The translations under genes were made by a program, and so were the position numbers. A stretch of 64,000 nt of DNA from Acidovorax sp. RAC01 (GTDB lineage Bacteria > Pseudomonadota > Gammaproteobacteria > Burkholderiales > Burkholderiaceae_C): the NCBI RefSeq assembly GCF_001714725.1, contig NZ_CP016447.1, forward strand, positions 2,309,001 through 2,373,000, read 5' to 3'. Below the pieces are notes generated by a model, which was not told where the DNA came from, did no database searches, and was given only the letters and a program-made list of their open reading frames with translations. Below, one piece after another: positions 24,534 through 34,518 of this stretch (within the stretch, counting starts at the first letter, position 1; every line of letters starts with the position of its first letter).

Positions 24534-25577
24534 TTACTTGCGGGCTGCAATCGCCTTTTCAGCCGCCACCACCAGGTCAGCGCCGATCTGGCCCTTCCAC
24601 TTTTCGTACACGGGGCGGGTGGCCTTCACAAACGCGGCGCGCTCGTCGGCCGAGAGTTCGGTCACCGTCACGCCCAGGCCTGCAATCTCCTTGAGCAGGG
24701 GCTTGTCGGCTTCGATCACGCCCTTGCGCGCGATGGCGATTTCTTCCTTGCCCGCGTCAATGGCGGCCTGCTTGACGATCTCGCGGTCGGCCGGCGTCCA
24801 GCTGTTCCAGATTTCCTTGTTGACCACGAAGATCAGCGGGTCGTTCACGTAGCCCCACAGCGTCAGGTGCTTTTGCGCCACGCTGTGCAGCTTGGCGGCG
24901 GTGAAGATGGCCAGGGGGTTTTCCTGGCCGTCCACGGCGCCGCTGGCAAAGGCGGGCTGGGCATCGGCCCAGCTCATCTGCGTGGGGTTGGCGCCCAGCG
25001 CGGTGAAGGTGTCCAGGAACAGGGGCGAGCCCACCACGCGGATCTTCAGGCCCTTGAGGTCTGCCGGGGTCTTGATGGCTTTCTTGGAGTTGGAGATCTC
25101 GCGGTAGCCGTTTTCGCCCCAGGCCAGCGGCACCACGCCGGCCTTGTCCAGCGTGGCAAAAATCTGCTTGCCCACATCGCCTTGGGTGACAGCGTCCACG
25201 GCCTTGTAGTCGGGGAACAGGAAGGGCAGCGAGAACAGATTGAGCTGCTTGACCTGCGGCGACCAGTTGATGGTGGAGCCCACGGCCATGTCGATCACGC
25301 CCTGGCGCAGCGCGCTGAACTCGCGCGTCTGGTCGCCCTGGATCAGCGAGACGCCGGGGTACAGCTTGATGTTGATGCGGCCCTGGGTGCGCTCGCGCAC
25401 CTTGTTGGCCCACAGCTCGCCACCCTTGCCCCACGGGAACGCAGGGCCGAGCACCAGCGACATGCGGTATTCGGCCTTGTAGCCCGCAGGCAGGGTCTGG
25501 GCCATGGCGGCCGGCACCGAGAAGGCCAGCGCGGCTGCGGTGGCTACGGCAGAGGTCAGGAAGGTACGCAGTTTCAT
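24534..25577 (-). CDS. dctP: TRAP transporter substrate-binding protein DctP
   Basis: A 347-residue periplasmic protein. The signal peptide begins MKLRTFLTSAVATAAALAFS with cleavage near AMA-QT. The family region GVSLIQGDQTREFSALRQGV and the carboxylate-binding segment LKGLKIRVVGSPLFLDTFTA (conserved Arg) are present. It binds a carboxylate or related solute and delivers it to DctQM by sodium-driven symport. The ATG at 25577 follows AAGGAGAC. It is the last gene of the operon dctQ-dctM-dctP. Confidence 0.92.
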   Translation of the reverse strand: MKLRTFLTSAVATAAALAFSVPAAMAQTLPAGYKAEYRMSLVLGPAFPWGKGGELWANKVRERTQGRINIKLYPGVSLIQGDQTREFSALRQGVIDMAVGSTINWSPQVKQLNLFSLPFLFPDYKAVDAVTQGDVGKQIFATLDKAGVVPLAWGENGYREISNSKKAIKTPADLKGLKIRVVGSPLFLDTFTALGANPTQMSWADAQPAFASGAVDGQENPLAIFTAAKLHSVAQKHLTLWGYVNDPLIFVVNKEIWNSWTPADREIVKQAAIDAGKEEIAIARKGVIEADKPLLKEIAGLGVTVTELSADERAAFVKATRPVYEKWKGQIGADLVVAAEKAIAARK

Positions 25578-25629
25578 GGGGTCAGTCTCCTTGTTGAAAT
25601 CAGTCGGTGTGAACGGGTGGGTGCGTCCA

Positions 25630-26928
25630 TCAATAGCCCAGTTTGGCGGGCAGCCACAGCGCCAGCGGCGGGAAGGCAATCACCAGCAGCATCACCAGGA
25701 ACATGGCAAACAGCATCCAGCCCACCCAGCGCACGGTGGACTCCATGCGCACACCGGCAATGCGGCACGACACCATCAGGTTCACCGCCAGCGGCGGGGT
25801 GAACTGGCCGAGAGCCACCTTGAGCGTGAGGATGACGCCAAACCACACCGGGTCCCAGTTGTAGTGCTGCATGATGGGCAAGAGCAGCGGCACGAAGATC
25901 AGGAAAATCGAGATCCCGTCGAGGAACATGCCCACGGTGATCAGCAGCACGATGAGCAGTGCCAGCACGCCATATTCACCCAGGCCCGAGTTCACGATGG
26001 CATTGGCCACCGGGTCGATCACGCCCAGGGTGGACAGCGAATACGCAAAGATGCCCGCCAGCGACACCACGATCAGGATCACGGCCGACAGCTCGCCCGA
26101 TTCGCGCAGGATGGGGAACAGGTCGCGCACGGTGATGGTGCGGTGGATCACCATGCCCACGAACAGGCCGTAGAACACGGCCACCACGGCGGCCTCGGTG
26201 GGGGTGAACCAGCCGGCGCGCATGCCGCCCAGGATGAGCACCGGCGCCGCCAGGCCCCACAGGGCTTCGCGCAGGCTTTTCCAGAATGCGGGGCGGGGCA
26301 TCGCGGCTTCGAGGGCGCCCATGTGGTGCTTGCGCGCCATCCACACGGCCGGAACGATGAGCGCAATGCCCGCCAGGATGCCCGGGATCATGCCGGCCGC
26401 AAACAGCGCCGGCACCGACGCACCGGGTACCAGCACCGAGTAGATGATGAACGCCACCGACGGCGGAATCAGGATGTCCGTGGCGGCAGCGGCGCCCACC
26501 ACGCTGGCCGAGAACGAGGGTGGGTAGCCCGCGCGTGACATGGCTGCAATCATCACGCCCCCCACGGCCGCCGCGTTGGCCGGGCCCGAGCCCGAGATAC
26601 CGCCCAGGAACATGGCCACGGCAATGGCCACCAGCGGGAGCATGCCCGGGCCGCGCCCGACAATGGCAACCGCGAAATTCACCAGGCGCAACGCCACGCC
26701 AGAGCGGTCGAAGATCGAGCCCACCAGCACGAACATCGGGATGGCCAGCAGCGGGTATTTGCCCAGCCCGGCGTAGAAGTTCTGCGGCACGGCCAGCAGG
26801 CCGAACCAGGGCGCGTCGGCATTGGCCAGGGCAATGGCCCCCGCCCCCGCCAGCCCCAGCGCGGCACCAATCGGCACCCCCAGGAACATCATGCCCAGGA
26901 ATCCGGTGAACAAAAGCGTTGCGATCAT
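25630..26928 (-). CDS. dctM: TRAP transporter large permease DctM
   Basis: A 432-residue membrane protein with 11-13 predicted helices. The motifs MFLGGISGSGPANAAAVGG and ILIPPSVAFIIYSVL are typical of DctM. It is the transport channel of the TRAP system. The start at MIATLLFTGF overlaps the dctQ stop by four bases. Confidence 0.92.
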   Translation of the reverse strand: MIATLLFTGFLGMMFLGVPIGAALGLAGAGAIALANADAPWFGLLAVPQNFYAGLGKYPLLAIPMFVLVGSIFDRSGVALRLVNFAVAIVGRGPGMLPLVAIAVAMFLGGISGSGPANAAAVGGVMIAAMSRAGYPPSFSASVVGAAAATDILIPPSVAFIIYSVLVPGASVPALFAAGMIPGILAGIALIVPAVWMARKHHMGALEAAMPRPAFWKSLREALWGLAAPVLILGGMRAGWFTPTEAAVVAVFYGLFVGMVIHRTITVRDLFPILRESGELSAVILIVVSLAGIFAYSLSTLGVIDPVANAIVNSGLGEYGVLALLIVLLITVGMFLDGISIFLIFVPLLLPIMQHYNWDPVWFGVILTLKVALGQFTPPLAVNLMVSCRIAGVRMESTVRWVGWMLFAMFLVMLLVIAFPPLALWLPAKLGY

Positions 26929-27455
26929 TCCTGTGCCCCCCCGGTCGGAGGCCGGTGGCGCAGACGGGCCAGCAATTGCAGGGCGCGGGCGGTTGTCAGT
27001 GCGCACAGCACGGGCAGCCAGACCGTGTACCACCATTGGGGTACGCCGATACCGGGCGAGGTTTCCTCAAAGCGATAGTCGTCCCAGACGACGCGCACGC
27101 TCAGCACCGTGATCAGGGCAAAAAGCACGGCCACCATCGCGGCACCGAACTGCGCCAGGCGGTGCTGGCGACGCTGCGAGCCGCCATCGGCGAAAAATTC
27201 GATGCGGATGTGCAGCCGCCGGGCGACTGCGGCAGAGCAGCCGACCAGGGCAAGGACGATCATCAGGAAGACCGAGACCTCCTCGGTCCATGCGAACGAA
27301 GCATTGGTGAAGTAGCGGATCAGCACGTTGGCAAACGTGATGATCGCCAGGGCCGACATCGTCAGTACAACGAGCCAGTCTTCCAGGCGCAGCGAGCGGG
27401 GCTCAGCCTCGGGGAGCGCATCGTGCGCTGGCCCCTGGGGGGTAGTGGATGGCAT
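26925..27455 (-). CDS. dctQ: TRAP transporter small permease DctQ
   Basis: A 176-residue protein with four membrane helices. The family signature NVLIRYFTNASFAWTEEVSV is near residue 44, and RRLHIRIEFF follows it. It pairs with DctM. It is first in the operon; upstream lies a 329-bp region with a perfect inverted repeat, then a divergent LysR-type regulator that may control it. Confidence 0.9.
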   Translation of the reverse strand: MPSTTPQGPAHDALPEAEPRSLRLEDWLVVLTMSALAIITFANVLIRYFTNASFAWTEEVSVFLMIVLALVGCSAAVARRLHIRIEFFADGGSQRRQHRLAQFGAAMVAVLFALITVLSVRVVWDDYRFEETSPGIGVPQWWYTVWLPVLCALTTARALQLLARLRHRPPTGGAQE

Positions 27456-27784
27456 GGGGCAGGGGTGGAAACAGGAAACAGCTCAAGCGGGTCGCCCTGC
27501 CCGTCGGCGTTGTGCACCAGGGGCCTCGACAGTGAGCGCGGTGGGCGCTGCCACGGCGATTATGCGTTGGCTTGCTATGCACGCATAGCATCGGTACGGC
27601 AGACGCCGCTGCGGCCCCGCACCCTGTTCGGGGGGCGGGCAGCCCGGCGCACCCGAAGTGCCCGCGTGGCCTGCGCTCCCAATCCTGACAGTTGCCTGAG
27701 TGCGGCGGTCCGCGGCTGCCAGGGCTGTGTAAACCCTGATGCCGTGGCCAAGCACGCCACGCTTGCCACGCGGATAATGGGCCG
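27456..27784. other. Divergent intergenic region between dctQ and LysR gene
   Basis: No gene is evident. It holds the inverted repeat TGCTATGC-AC-GCATAGCA at 27573-27590 and a GATAAT hexamer at 27773-27778, six bases before the LysR ATG. Confidence 0.5.
27573..27590. promoter_or_regulatory. Palindromic operator candidate
   Basis: Perfect 8-bp arms TGCTATGC and GCATAGCA with a 2-bp spacer, 118 bp upstream of dctQ and 195 bp upstream of the LysR gene. A related GCATAG element lies at 28743-28748, ahead of the downstream binding protein. It is a candidate binding site for the adjacent LysR protein. Confidence 0.5.
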
Positions 27785-28723
27785 ATGGAAACCAAGTGGC
27801 TTGAAGATTTCGTCAGTCTCGCGGAAACACGCAGCTTCAGCCGGTCCGCACAGTTAAGGCACGTCACCCAGCCCGCGTTCTCGCGGCGCATCCAGGCGCT
27901 GGAAGCCTGGGCCGGCACCGACCTCGTAGACCGAAGCTCGTACCCTACGCGTCTTACCCCGGCTGGAAAGACGCTGTACGACCAGGCCCTCGAGATGCTG
28001 CAGGCCCTGCAGAACACCCGGGCCATGTTGCGGGCCCACACCAGTGCAGGCAAGGACATGATCGAGTTTGCCGTTCCGCATACGCTCGCCTTCACGTTCT
28101 TTCCGGCCTGGGTCTCCAGCCTTCATGACAAGTTCGGTCCGTTCAAGAGCCGGCTCATCGCACTGAACGTGCACGACGCCGTGATGCGGCTGGTCGAGGG
28201 TGGCTGTGACCTCCTGATTGCCTACCACCACCCCTCCCAGCCGTTTCAGCTGGACGCCGACCGTTACGAAATGGTGAGCCTGGGGCAGGAAGTGCTTTCA
28301 CCCTACAGCAAGGCGGACGCCGATGGCCAGCCTGTGCACAGGTTACCGGGGCGCGCCGGCCAGCCCCTGCCCTACCTTGGCTACGCGCCAGGCGCTTACC
28401 TTGGCCGCGTGACCGAGCTCATCCTGAAAGAGGCCGGCACGCCGATCCACCTTGAGCGTGTGTACGAAACGGACATGGCCGAGGGCCTCAAGGCCATGGC
28501 GCTGGAGGGCCATGGAGTGGCTTTCCTGCCGCACAGCGCCGTCAAGAAGGAATTGCGCTCGCGCCGTCTGGTCAGCGCAGCACCGGCTGACTCCGCCGCC
28601 CTGCAGATGACCATGGACGTGCGCGCCTACCGTGAAAAACCATCGGGCAAGGAGTCTCCCAAAGGCACTGCGCAGGCGCTGTGGACTTACCTCCAGTCCG
28701 AAGTGGTTCCATGCCTAGGGTAA
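27785..28723 (+). CDS. LysR family transcriptional regulator
   Basis: A 312-residue regulator. The N-terminal winged helix METKWLEDFVSLAETRSFSR ... VTQPAFSRRIQALE is canonical, followed by a periplasmic-binding-fold effector domain. The N-terminus (KWLEDF) and the C-terminal region resemble the HypT/YjiE branch. It is divergent from the TRAP operon and codirectional with the glutamate-type ABC genes, so either may be its target. The GATAAT hexamer ends only six bases before the ATG, suggesting a leaderless transcript. Confidence 0.9.
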   Translation: METKWLEDFVSLAETRSFSRSAQLRHVTQPAFSRRIQALEAWAGTDLVDRSSYPTRLTPAGKTLYDQALEMLQALQNTRAMLRAHTSAGKDMIEFAVPHTLAFTFFPAWVSSLHDKFGPFKSRLIALNVHDAVMRLVEGGCDLLIAYHHPSQPFQLDADRYEMVSLGQEVLSPYSKADADGQPVHRLPGRAGQPLPYLGYAPGAYLGRVTELILKEAGTPIHLERVYETDMAEGLKAMALEGHGVAFLPHSAVKKELRSRRLVSAAPADSAALQMTMDVRAYREKPSGKESPKGTAQALWTYLQSEVVPCLG

Positions 28724-28892
28724 CTACGGATATAAACACTTTGCATAGTTGCGCGCCCAAACGGCATTGGAGTTTCACCGTAACGACACGTACAGTCGCG
28801 CCGTTGACGGATTCGACCCGCACTGCAAGCCCCGTACCTCGCGGTGGCATGAAGTTTGCAAACTCGTTTCCACCCACCCACCGAAAGTTCGC

Positions 28893-29789
28893 ATGAACAT
28901 TTTGTCCACCCGATTTGGCCGAGGCTTCGCAGCCTTGTGCTGCGCCCTTGCGCTACCGGTCCAGGCCTCAGTCCTGGAGCGCATCAGCGCCGGAGGCAAG
29001 CTGGTGATCGCGCACCGTGAATCGTCGGTGCCGTTCTCCTACGTGGACGCGAAATCCGGCAAGCCCGTCGGTTATGCCGTGGAGCTGTGCCTGCGTCTGG
29101 CCGAGGTGGTGCGCAAGAAGACGGGCAAGAAAGACATGGAAGTGGAGTTCCTGGCGGTCACGCCGGCCAACCGCATTTCCGTCATCGAGCAAGGCAAGGC
29201 CGATCTCGAGTGCGGTTCGACCACCAACAATGCAGAGCGCCGCCAGAAGGTCGCGTTCACCATCCCGCACTTCATCACGGGTGCACGCCTGCTGGTCAAG
29301 GCGTCCAGCCCGATCGACCGCGTGGAAGATCTCAACGGCAAGAAGCTCGTCTCGACCAAAGGCACGACCCCGCTCAAGGCGGCAGACCAGGCCAATCGCG
29401 AGCGGCTGATGGGGATCACCATTCTGGAGGCCCCGGACCACGCCCGTGCGCTGGATATGGTCGAAAAAGGCGAGGCCGATGCCTTCGTGATGGATGACGT
29501 GCTGCTGTATGGCCTGGCTGCAGGCCGTCCTGATCCGAAGGCGCTCAAGGTGGTGGGCCGCTTCATCACGACCGAGCCGTTGGCGATCATGCTGCCCAAG
29601 AGTGATCCCGAATTCAAGAAACTGATTGACGAAGAAATGCGCCGGCTGATCACCAGCCGTGACATCTACGCCATCTACGACAAGTGGTTCATGAAACCCA
29701 TTGCGCCCAGCAACACCGTGCTGAACCTTCCGGTCAGCTACCTGCTGCGCGACTTCTGGAAATACCCTACCGACCAGGTTCCGTTCTGA
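28893..29789 (+). CDS. Amino-acid ABC transporter substrate-binding protein (GltI-like, paralogue 1)
   Basis: A 298-residue family 3 solute-binding protein. A signal peptide (MNILSTRFGRGFAALCCALA, cleavage near QA-S) is followed by LVIAHRESSVPFSYVDAKSG, DLECGSTTNNAERRQKVAFT and a C-terminal YDKWFMKPI. It shares the GltI layout with the next gene but is clearly diverged. There is no ribosome site as good as the next gene's. It probably binds a related dicarboxylic amino acid or acid and may share the GltJKL permease. Confidence 0.88.
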   Translation: MNILSTRFGRGFAALCCALALPVQASVLERISAGGKLVIAHRESSVPFSYVDAKSGKPVGYAVELCLRLAEVVRKKTGKKDMEVEFLAVTPANRISVIEQGKADLECGSTTNNAERRQKVAFTIPHFITGARLLVKASSPIDRVEDLNGKKLVSTKGTTPLKAADQANRERLMGITILEAPDHARALDMVEKGEADAFVMDDVLLYGLAAGRPDPKALKVVGRFITTEPLAIMLPKSDPEFKKLIDEEMRRLITSRDIYAIYDKWFMKPIAPSNTVLNLPVSYLLRDFWKYPTDQVPF

Positions 29790-29905
29790 GTTGACAATTC
29801 CCTGGTCGGGTTCCCTTTCTGAGGCATTTGCGGGTCGCAAGCGCGGCCGGCGAGTGTCTGGATTCCCCCCCCTGTTCCTATCTGTTTTCACCTAAGGAGA
29901 TACTG

Positions 29906-30805
29906 ATGAAGAAGCATTTGCTGGCGGTTGCCGTCACCGCCCTGGCCGCAGGTAGCGCATTCGCACAAGCGACCGACACCCTGGCCAAGATCAAGGCCTC
30001 GGGCACCGTGACGCTTGGCGTGCGTGAATCGTCCGGCCTCTCCTACACCCTGGGCAATGGCAAGTTTGTGGGCTTCCACACTGAAATGGGCGAGATCGTC
30101 CTGGCCGACATCCAAAAGCAGCTCGGCCTGCCCAAGCTGGAAGTCAAGTACCAGCCCGTCACGTCGCAAAACCGTATTCCGCTGGTGACCAACGGCACGG
30201 TGGATCTGGAGTGCGGCTCCACCACCAACAACGCTGCCCGCCAGAAGGACGTGGCGTTTGCCGTGACCACGTACGTGGAAGAAGTGCGCATTGCCACCAA
30301 GGCCAACTCGGGCATCACGTCCGTGAAGGACCTGAACGGCAAGACCGTCGCTACCACCACCGGCACGACCTCCGTGCAAACGCTGCGCAAGCATGAGCGC
30401 GCAGGCGGCGTTGATTTCAAGGAAGTGCTGGGCAAGGACCACGCGGACAGCTTCCTGCTGCTCGAAACCGGCCGCGCCGATGCGTTCGTGATGGACGGCT
30501 CCATCCTGGCTGCTAACATCTCCAAGTCTAAGAACCCAGCCGATTACAAGATCGTGGGCGAAGTCCTGAACGTGGAACCGATTGCCTGCATGCTGCGCAA
30601 GGACGATCCCGCTTTCAAGAAGGCCGTGGACGATTCGATCAAGCGCCAGATCGCCGATGGGTCGCTGGCCAAGCTGTACGACAAGTGGTTCATGCAGCCT
30701 GTACCTCCGACCAACACCAAGATCGGCCTGCCGCTGTCGGATGCGACCAAGGCTGCCTGGGCTGCTCCAAACGACAAGCCCATGGAAGACTACGCGAAGA
30801 AGTAA
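29906..30805 (+). CDS. gltI: Glutamate/aspartate ABC transporter substrate-binding protein (GltI)
   Basis: A 299-residue binding protein with signal peptide MKKHLLAVAVTALAAGSAFA. GTVTLGVRESSGLSYTLGNG and VDLECGSTTNNAARQKDVAF are typical of GltI, as is LYDKWFMQPVPP near the end. A strong AAGGAGAT lies 4 nt before the ATG. It is followed by an intrinsic terminator and then gltJKL, a layout that makes binding protein in excess over permease. Confidence 0.92.
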   Translation: MKKHLLAVAVTALAAGSAFAQATDTLAKIKASGTVTLGVRESSGLSYTLGNGKFVGFHTEMGEIVLADIQKQLGLPKLEVKYQPVTSQNRIPLVTNGTVDLECGSTTNNAARQKDVAFAVTTYVEEVRIATKANSGITSVKDLNGKTVATTTGTTSVQTLRKHERAGGVDFKEVLGKDHADSFLLLETGRADAFVMDGSILAANISKSKNPADYKIVGEVLNVEPIACMLRKDDPAFKKAVDDSIKRQIADGSLAKLYDKWFMQPVPPTNTKIGLPLSDATKAAWAAPNDKPMEDYAKK

Positions 30806-30821
30806 TCGGTTAAACGCTTGC

Positions 30822-30856
30822 GCCCCTTCGGCCAAACGGTTTGAAGGGGCTTTTTT
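30822..30856 (+). terminator. Partial terminator between gltI and gltJ
   Basis: The stem GCCCCTTC/GAAGGGGC with a 13-nt loop is followed by T6. The downstream permease genes have no separate obvious promoter, so readthrough is expected. Confidence 0.8.
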
Positions 30857-30913
30857 GTTGGGTTTGCAATGGGTTGCACCCAACGGTGATTCAAGAAATA
30901 AAGGGGTGCTCCT

Positions 30914-31672
30914 ATGAGTTGGGATTGGCAGGTGTTCTGCCAGGACACCATGGACAGGGACATTGTGCAAAGCTGCTTTGGCAAGGGCGGCGACATCACA
31001 TACCTGGACTGGATGCTGTCGGCCTGGGGCTGGACGGTGTCTGTATCGGTGCTGGCGCTTGTGCTGGCGTTGTTGTTGGGCTCGTTGATCGGGACCTTGC
31101 GGACCTTGCAGGACAGGCCCATGGTCGTGCGGCTGGGCAATGCCTGGGTCGAGCTGTTTCGCAACATCCCCCTGCTGGTCCAGATCTTTCTGTGGTACCA
31201 CGTCCTGCCCAGTCTGTTTCCGGTGCTGCACGGGGTGCCTGGCTTCCTGCTTGTCGTGCTGGCTCTGGGTTTCTTCACGTCTGCGCGTATTGCCGAGCAG
31301 GTGCGCTCGGGTATCCAGGCGCTGCCACGCGGCCAGCGCTACGCGGGCCTGGCGATGGGCTTCACCACGTTCCAGACCTACCGCTATGTGCTGCTGCCCA
31401 TGGCGTTTCGCATCATCATCCCGCCACTGACCAGCGAGACGATGAACATCTTCAAGAATTCGTCCGTGGCGTTCGCCGTGTCGGTCGCTGAACTCACCAT
31501 GTTTGCCATGCAGGCACAGGAAGAAACGTCGCGTGGTATCGAGGTCTACCTGGCCGTGACGGGTCTGTACATCGTGTCCGCATTCGCCATCAACCGCATC
31601 ATGGCCTTCATCGAAAAGCGCGCCCGCATCCCGGGCATGGCCCTGGCCAGCGCAGGCGGGGGAGGTCACTGA
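30914..31672 (+). CDS. gltJ: Glutamate/aspartate ABC transporter permease GltJ
   Basis: A 252-residue inner-membrane permease of the HisM family. The N-terminal helices are followed by ELFRNIPLLVQIFLWYHVLP and the EAA loop LPRGQRYAGLAMGFTTFQTY that docks the ATPase. It is longer than GltK, as is usual. It ends 1 nt before gltK, so the two are coupled. Confidence 0.92.
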   Translation: MSWDWQVFCQDTMDRDIVQSCFGKGGDITYLDWMLSAWGWTVSVSVLALVLALLLGSLIGTLRTLQDRPMVVRLGNAWVELFRNIPLLVQIFLWYHVLPSLFPVLHGVPGFLLVVLALGFFTSARIAEQVRSGIQALPRGQRYAGLAMGFTTFQTYRYVLLPMAFRIIIPPLTSETMNIFKNSSVAFAVSVAELTMFAMQAQEETSRGIEVYLAVTGLYIVSAFAINRIMAFIEKRARIPGMALASAGGGGH

Positions 31673-31673
31673 G

Positions 31674-32339
31674 ATGAATCTCGATTTTTCGTTCTACAAC
31701 TGGGACCTGATCAGCAACTTCGTGCTCAAGGGGCTGTACTTCAGCCTCGTGCTCACGCTGGTGGCCACGGTTGGCGGTGTGCTGTTCGGCACCGTTCTGG
31801 CGCTGATGCGCCTGTCGGGCAAGAAGTGGCTGGAAGTCCCCGCCACCATCTACGTCAACGGCATGCGCAGCATTCCGCTGGTGATGGTGATCTTGTGGTT
31901 CTTCCTGCTCGTGCCCGCGATCATCGGCCGGCCCATCGGCGCCGAGATGTCTGCAGTCATCACCTTCATTGCGTTCGAGGCCGCCTACTTCAGCGAAATC
32001 ATGCGCGCCGGCATCCAGTCCATTCCCAAGGGCCAGGTGCATGCCGGCCAGGCGCTGGGCATGACGTATGGGCAGAACATGAAGCTGGTGGTGCTGCCCC
32101 AGGCGTTCCGCAACATGCTGCCGGTGCTGCTCACGCAGACCATCATCCTGTTTCAGGACACTTCGCTGGTCTACGCCATCGGGGCCTACGACATGCTCAA
32201 GGGCTTTGAAGTGGCGGGCAAGAACTTCGGTCGCCCCATCGAGGCCTACCTGGCTGCGGCGGTGCTGTACTTCGTGATGTGCTACGCGCTGTCCTGGCTG
32301 GTCAAGCGACTGCACCAGAAGATCGCGATCATTCGCTGA
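31674..32339 (+). CDS. gltK: Glutamate/aspartate ABC transporter permease GltK
   Basis: A 221-residue HisM-family permease. YVNGMRSIPLVMVILWFFLL and the EAA loop IPKGQVHAGQALGMTYGQNM are present. A GGAGG ribosome site lies in the end of gltJ. It forms the heterodimeric channel with GltJ. Confidence 0.92.
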   Translation: MNLDFSFYNWDLISNFVLKGLYFSLVLTLVATVGGVLFGTVLALMRLSGKKWLEVPATIYVNGMRSIPLVMVILWFFLLVPAIIGRPIGAEMSAVITFIAFEAAYFSEIMRAGIQSIPKGQVHAGQALGMTYGQNMKLVVLPQAFRNMLPVLLTQTIILFQDTSLVYAIGAYDMLKGFEVAGKNFGRPIEAYLAAAVLYFVMCYALSWLVKRLHQKIAIIR

Positions 32340-32385
32340 TGCGGCGGGTAGTACAGGCTAAAGAGATTGGATTGAGGAATAACAA

Positions 32386-33123
<738 letters not shown>

Positions 33124-33128
33124 CGGTG

Positions 33129-33200
33129 CCCCCTGAGTCGCCTGCGGCGCCTTCCCCCACGGGGGACGCCGCCAGCGCGGCGGGGCGGCCCTTGCGCGGC
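33129..33200 (+). repeat. Family B 3'-end repeat, copy 3
   Basis: CCCCCTGAGTCGCCTGCGGC, GCCTTCCCCCACGGGGGACG, then GCGGGGCGGCCCTTGCGCGG, starting 5 nt after the gltL stop. Confidence 0.75.
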
Positions 33201-33275
33201 GGCCGCTGGCATGGGCCACGCCGGTTGCAACCGCCGCGAGCCTGGCTGACTTGGGCCCACGTTAGGTCCGATGAG

Positions 33276-33296
33276 AGCGCCCTCTGGGCGCTTTTT
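33276..33296 (+). terminator. Terminator of the glt operon
   Basis: Stem AGCGCCC/GGGCGCT with a 3-nt loop and a T-run of four or more. It lies between gltL and pyrC. Confidence 0.85.
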
Positions 33297-33360
33297 CGTT
33301 GGCGGGTCGCGGACAAACCGGATCGGGCATCGGGCGGTCCATACCGGCATTCCCAGCAGC

Positions 33361-33434
33361 GTTTTTGAGTGTTTTTGAGTCAAATCGGGCTGTAGCGCTC
33401 GTTTCATATGGCTTTAATGCTATGAAAGTGATAG
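33361..33434 (+). repeat. Family A dispersed repeat upstream of pyrC
   Basis: GTTTTTGAGT is duplicated, then CAAATCGGGCTGTAGCGCTC and TAATGCTATGAAAGTGATAG. It ends 16 nt before the -10-like GACAAT of pyrC. The remaining part of the 33124-33462 gap carries only the family B repeat and the glt terminator. Confidence 0.65.
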
Positions 33435-33462
33435 TGATTTGCACGATGGGACAATGCTGCCC

Positions 33463-34518
33463 ATGACCGCCGCAACTTCCACCCCCACCGACACCCTCAC
33501 CATCACCCGCCCCGACGACTGGCACCTGCATGTGCGCGACGGGGAAGCGCTGCACACCGTGGTGCCGCACACGGCCGCGCAGTTTGGCCGGGCGATCATC
33601 ATGCCCAACCTGCGCCCTCCGGTCACCACGGCCGAACAGGCGCTGGCGTACAAGCAGCGCATCCTGGCCGCGGTGCCCGCGGGCATGCAGTTCGAGCCGC
33701 TGATGACGCTGTACCTCACCGACAACCTGCCGGCCGACGAAATCGCGCGCGCCAAAGATGCGGGCGTGGTGGCCTGCAAGCTCTACCCCGCCGGCGCCAC
33801 CACCAACAGCGACGCGGGCGTGACCGACATCCGCAAGACCTACAAGACGCTGGAAGCCATGCAAAAGGCCGGCATCCTGTTGCTGGTACACGGCGAGGTG
33901 ACCAGCAGCGACATTGACCTGTTCGACCGCGAAGCCGCGTTCATCGACCAGCAGCTCATCCCGCTGCGCCGCGATTTCCCCGAGCTGAAAATCGTGTTCG
34001 AGCACATCACCACCAAGGATGCTGCCGACTACGTGGCCAGCGCCGACCGCTTCACGGCCGCCACCATCACCGCGCACCACCTGCTGTACAACCGCAACGC
34101 CATCTTCACCGGCGGCATTCGCCCGCACTACTACTGCCTGCCGGTGCTCAAGCGCGAAACGCACCGCGTGGCGCTGGTGCAGGCCGCCACCAGCGGGTCG
34201 GCCAAGTTCTTCCTGGGCACCGACAGCGCGCCGCACCCCGCGCACCTCAAGGAGCACGCCACCGGCTGCGCGGGCTGCTACACCGCGCACGCTGCCATCG
34301 AGATGTATGCCGAGGCGTTTGACAGCGTGGGCGCGCTCGACAAGCTCGAGGGCTTTGCCAGCTTTCACGGCCCGGACTTCTACAGCCTGCCGCGCAACAC
34401 CGGCACCGTCACCCTGCGCCGCGAGTCATGGACGCCGCCCGAGAGCTTTGCCTTTGGCGAAGCCAACCTCAAGCCCCTGCGCGCCGGCGAAGCGCTGCCG
34501 TGGCGGCTGGTGGCGTAA
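33463..34518 (+). CDS. pyrC: Dihydroorotase
   Basis: A 351-residue type II (homodimeric) dihydroorotase. The metal-binding motif [10 protein letters not shown] is near the N-terminus; [15 protein letters not shown] carries the bridging lysine, and VHGEV, FEHITT and FLGTDSAPH the remaining ligands. It catalyses ring closure of carbamoyl-aspartate in pyrimidine synthesis. The ATG at 33463 is preferred because GACAAT at 33450-33455 looks like a -10, with the ATG 7 nt later; the alternative ATG at 33454 would lie inside that hexamer. The next gene overlaps the 3' end. Confidence 0.93.
   Translation: MTAATSTPTDTLTITRPDDWHLHVRDGEALHTVVPHTAAQFGRAIIMPNLRPPVTTAEQALAYKQRILAAVPAGMQFEPLMTLYLTDNLPADEIARAKDAGVVACKLYPAGATTNSDAGVTDIRKTYKTLEAMQKAGILLLVHGEVTSSDIDLFDREAAFIDQQLIPLRRDFPELKIVFEHITTKDAADYVASADRFTAATITAHHLLYNRNAIFTGGIRPHYYCLPVLKRETHRVALVQAATSGSAKFFLGTDSAPHPAHLKEHATGCAGCYTAHAAIEMYAEAFDSVGALDKLEGFASFHGPDFYSLPRNTGTVTLRRESWTPPESFAFGEANLKPLRAGEALPWRLVA

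Noticed and set aside
33454..33462. The ATG at 33454 as the pyrC start
   Set aside because: It lies inside the GACAAT hexamer; the ATG at 33463 agrees with the spacing seen in five other genes, although the upstream start cannot be excluded.
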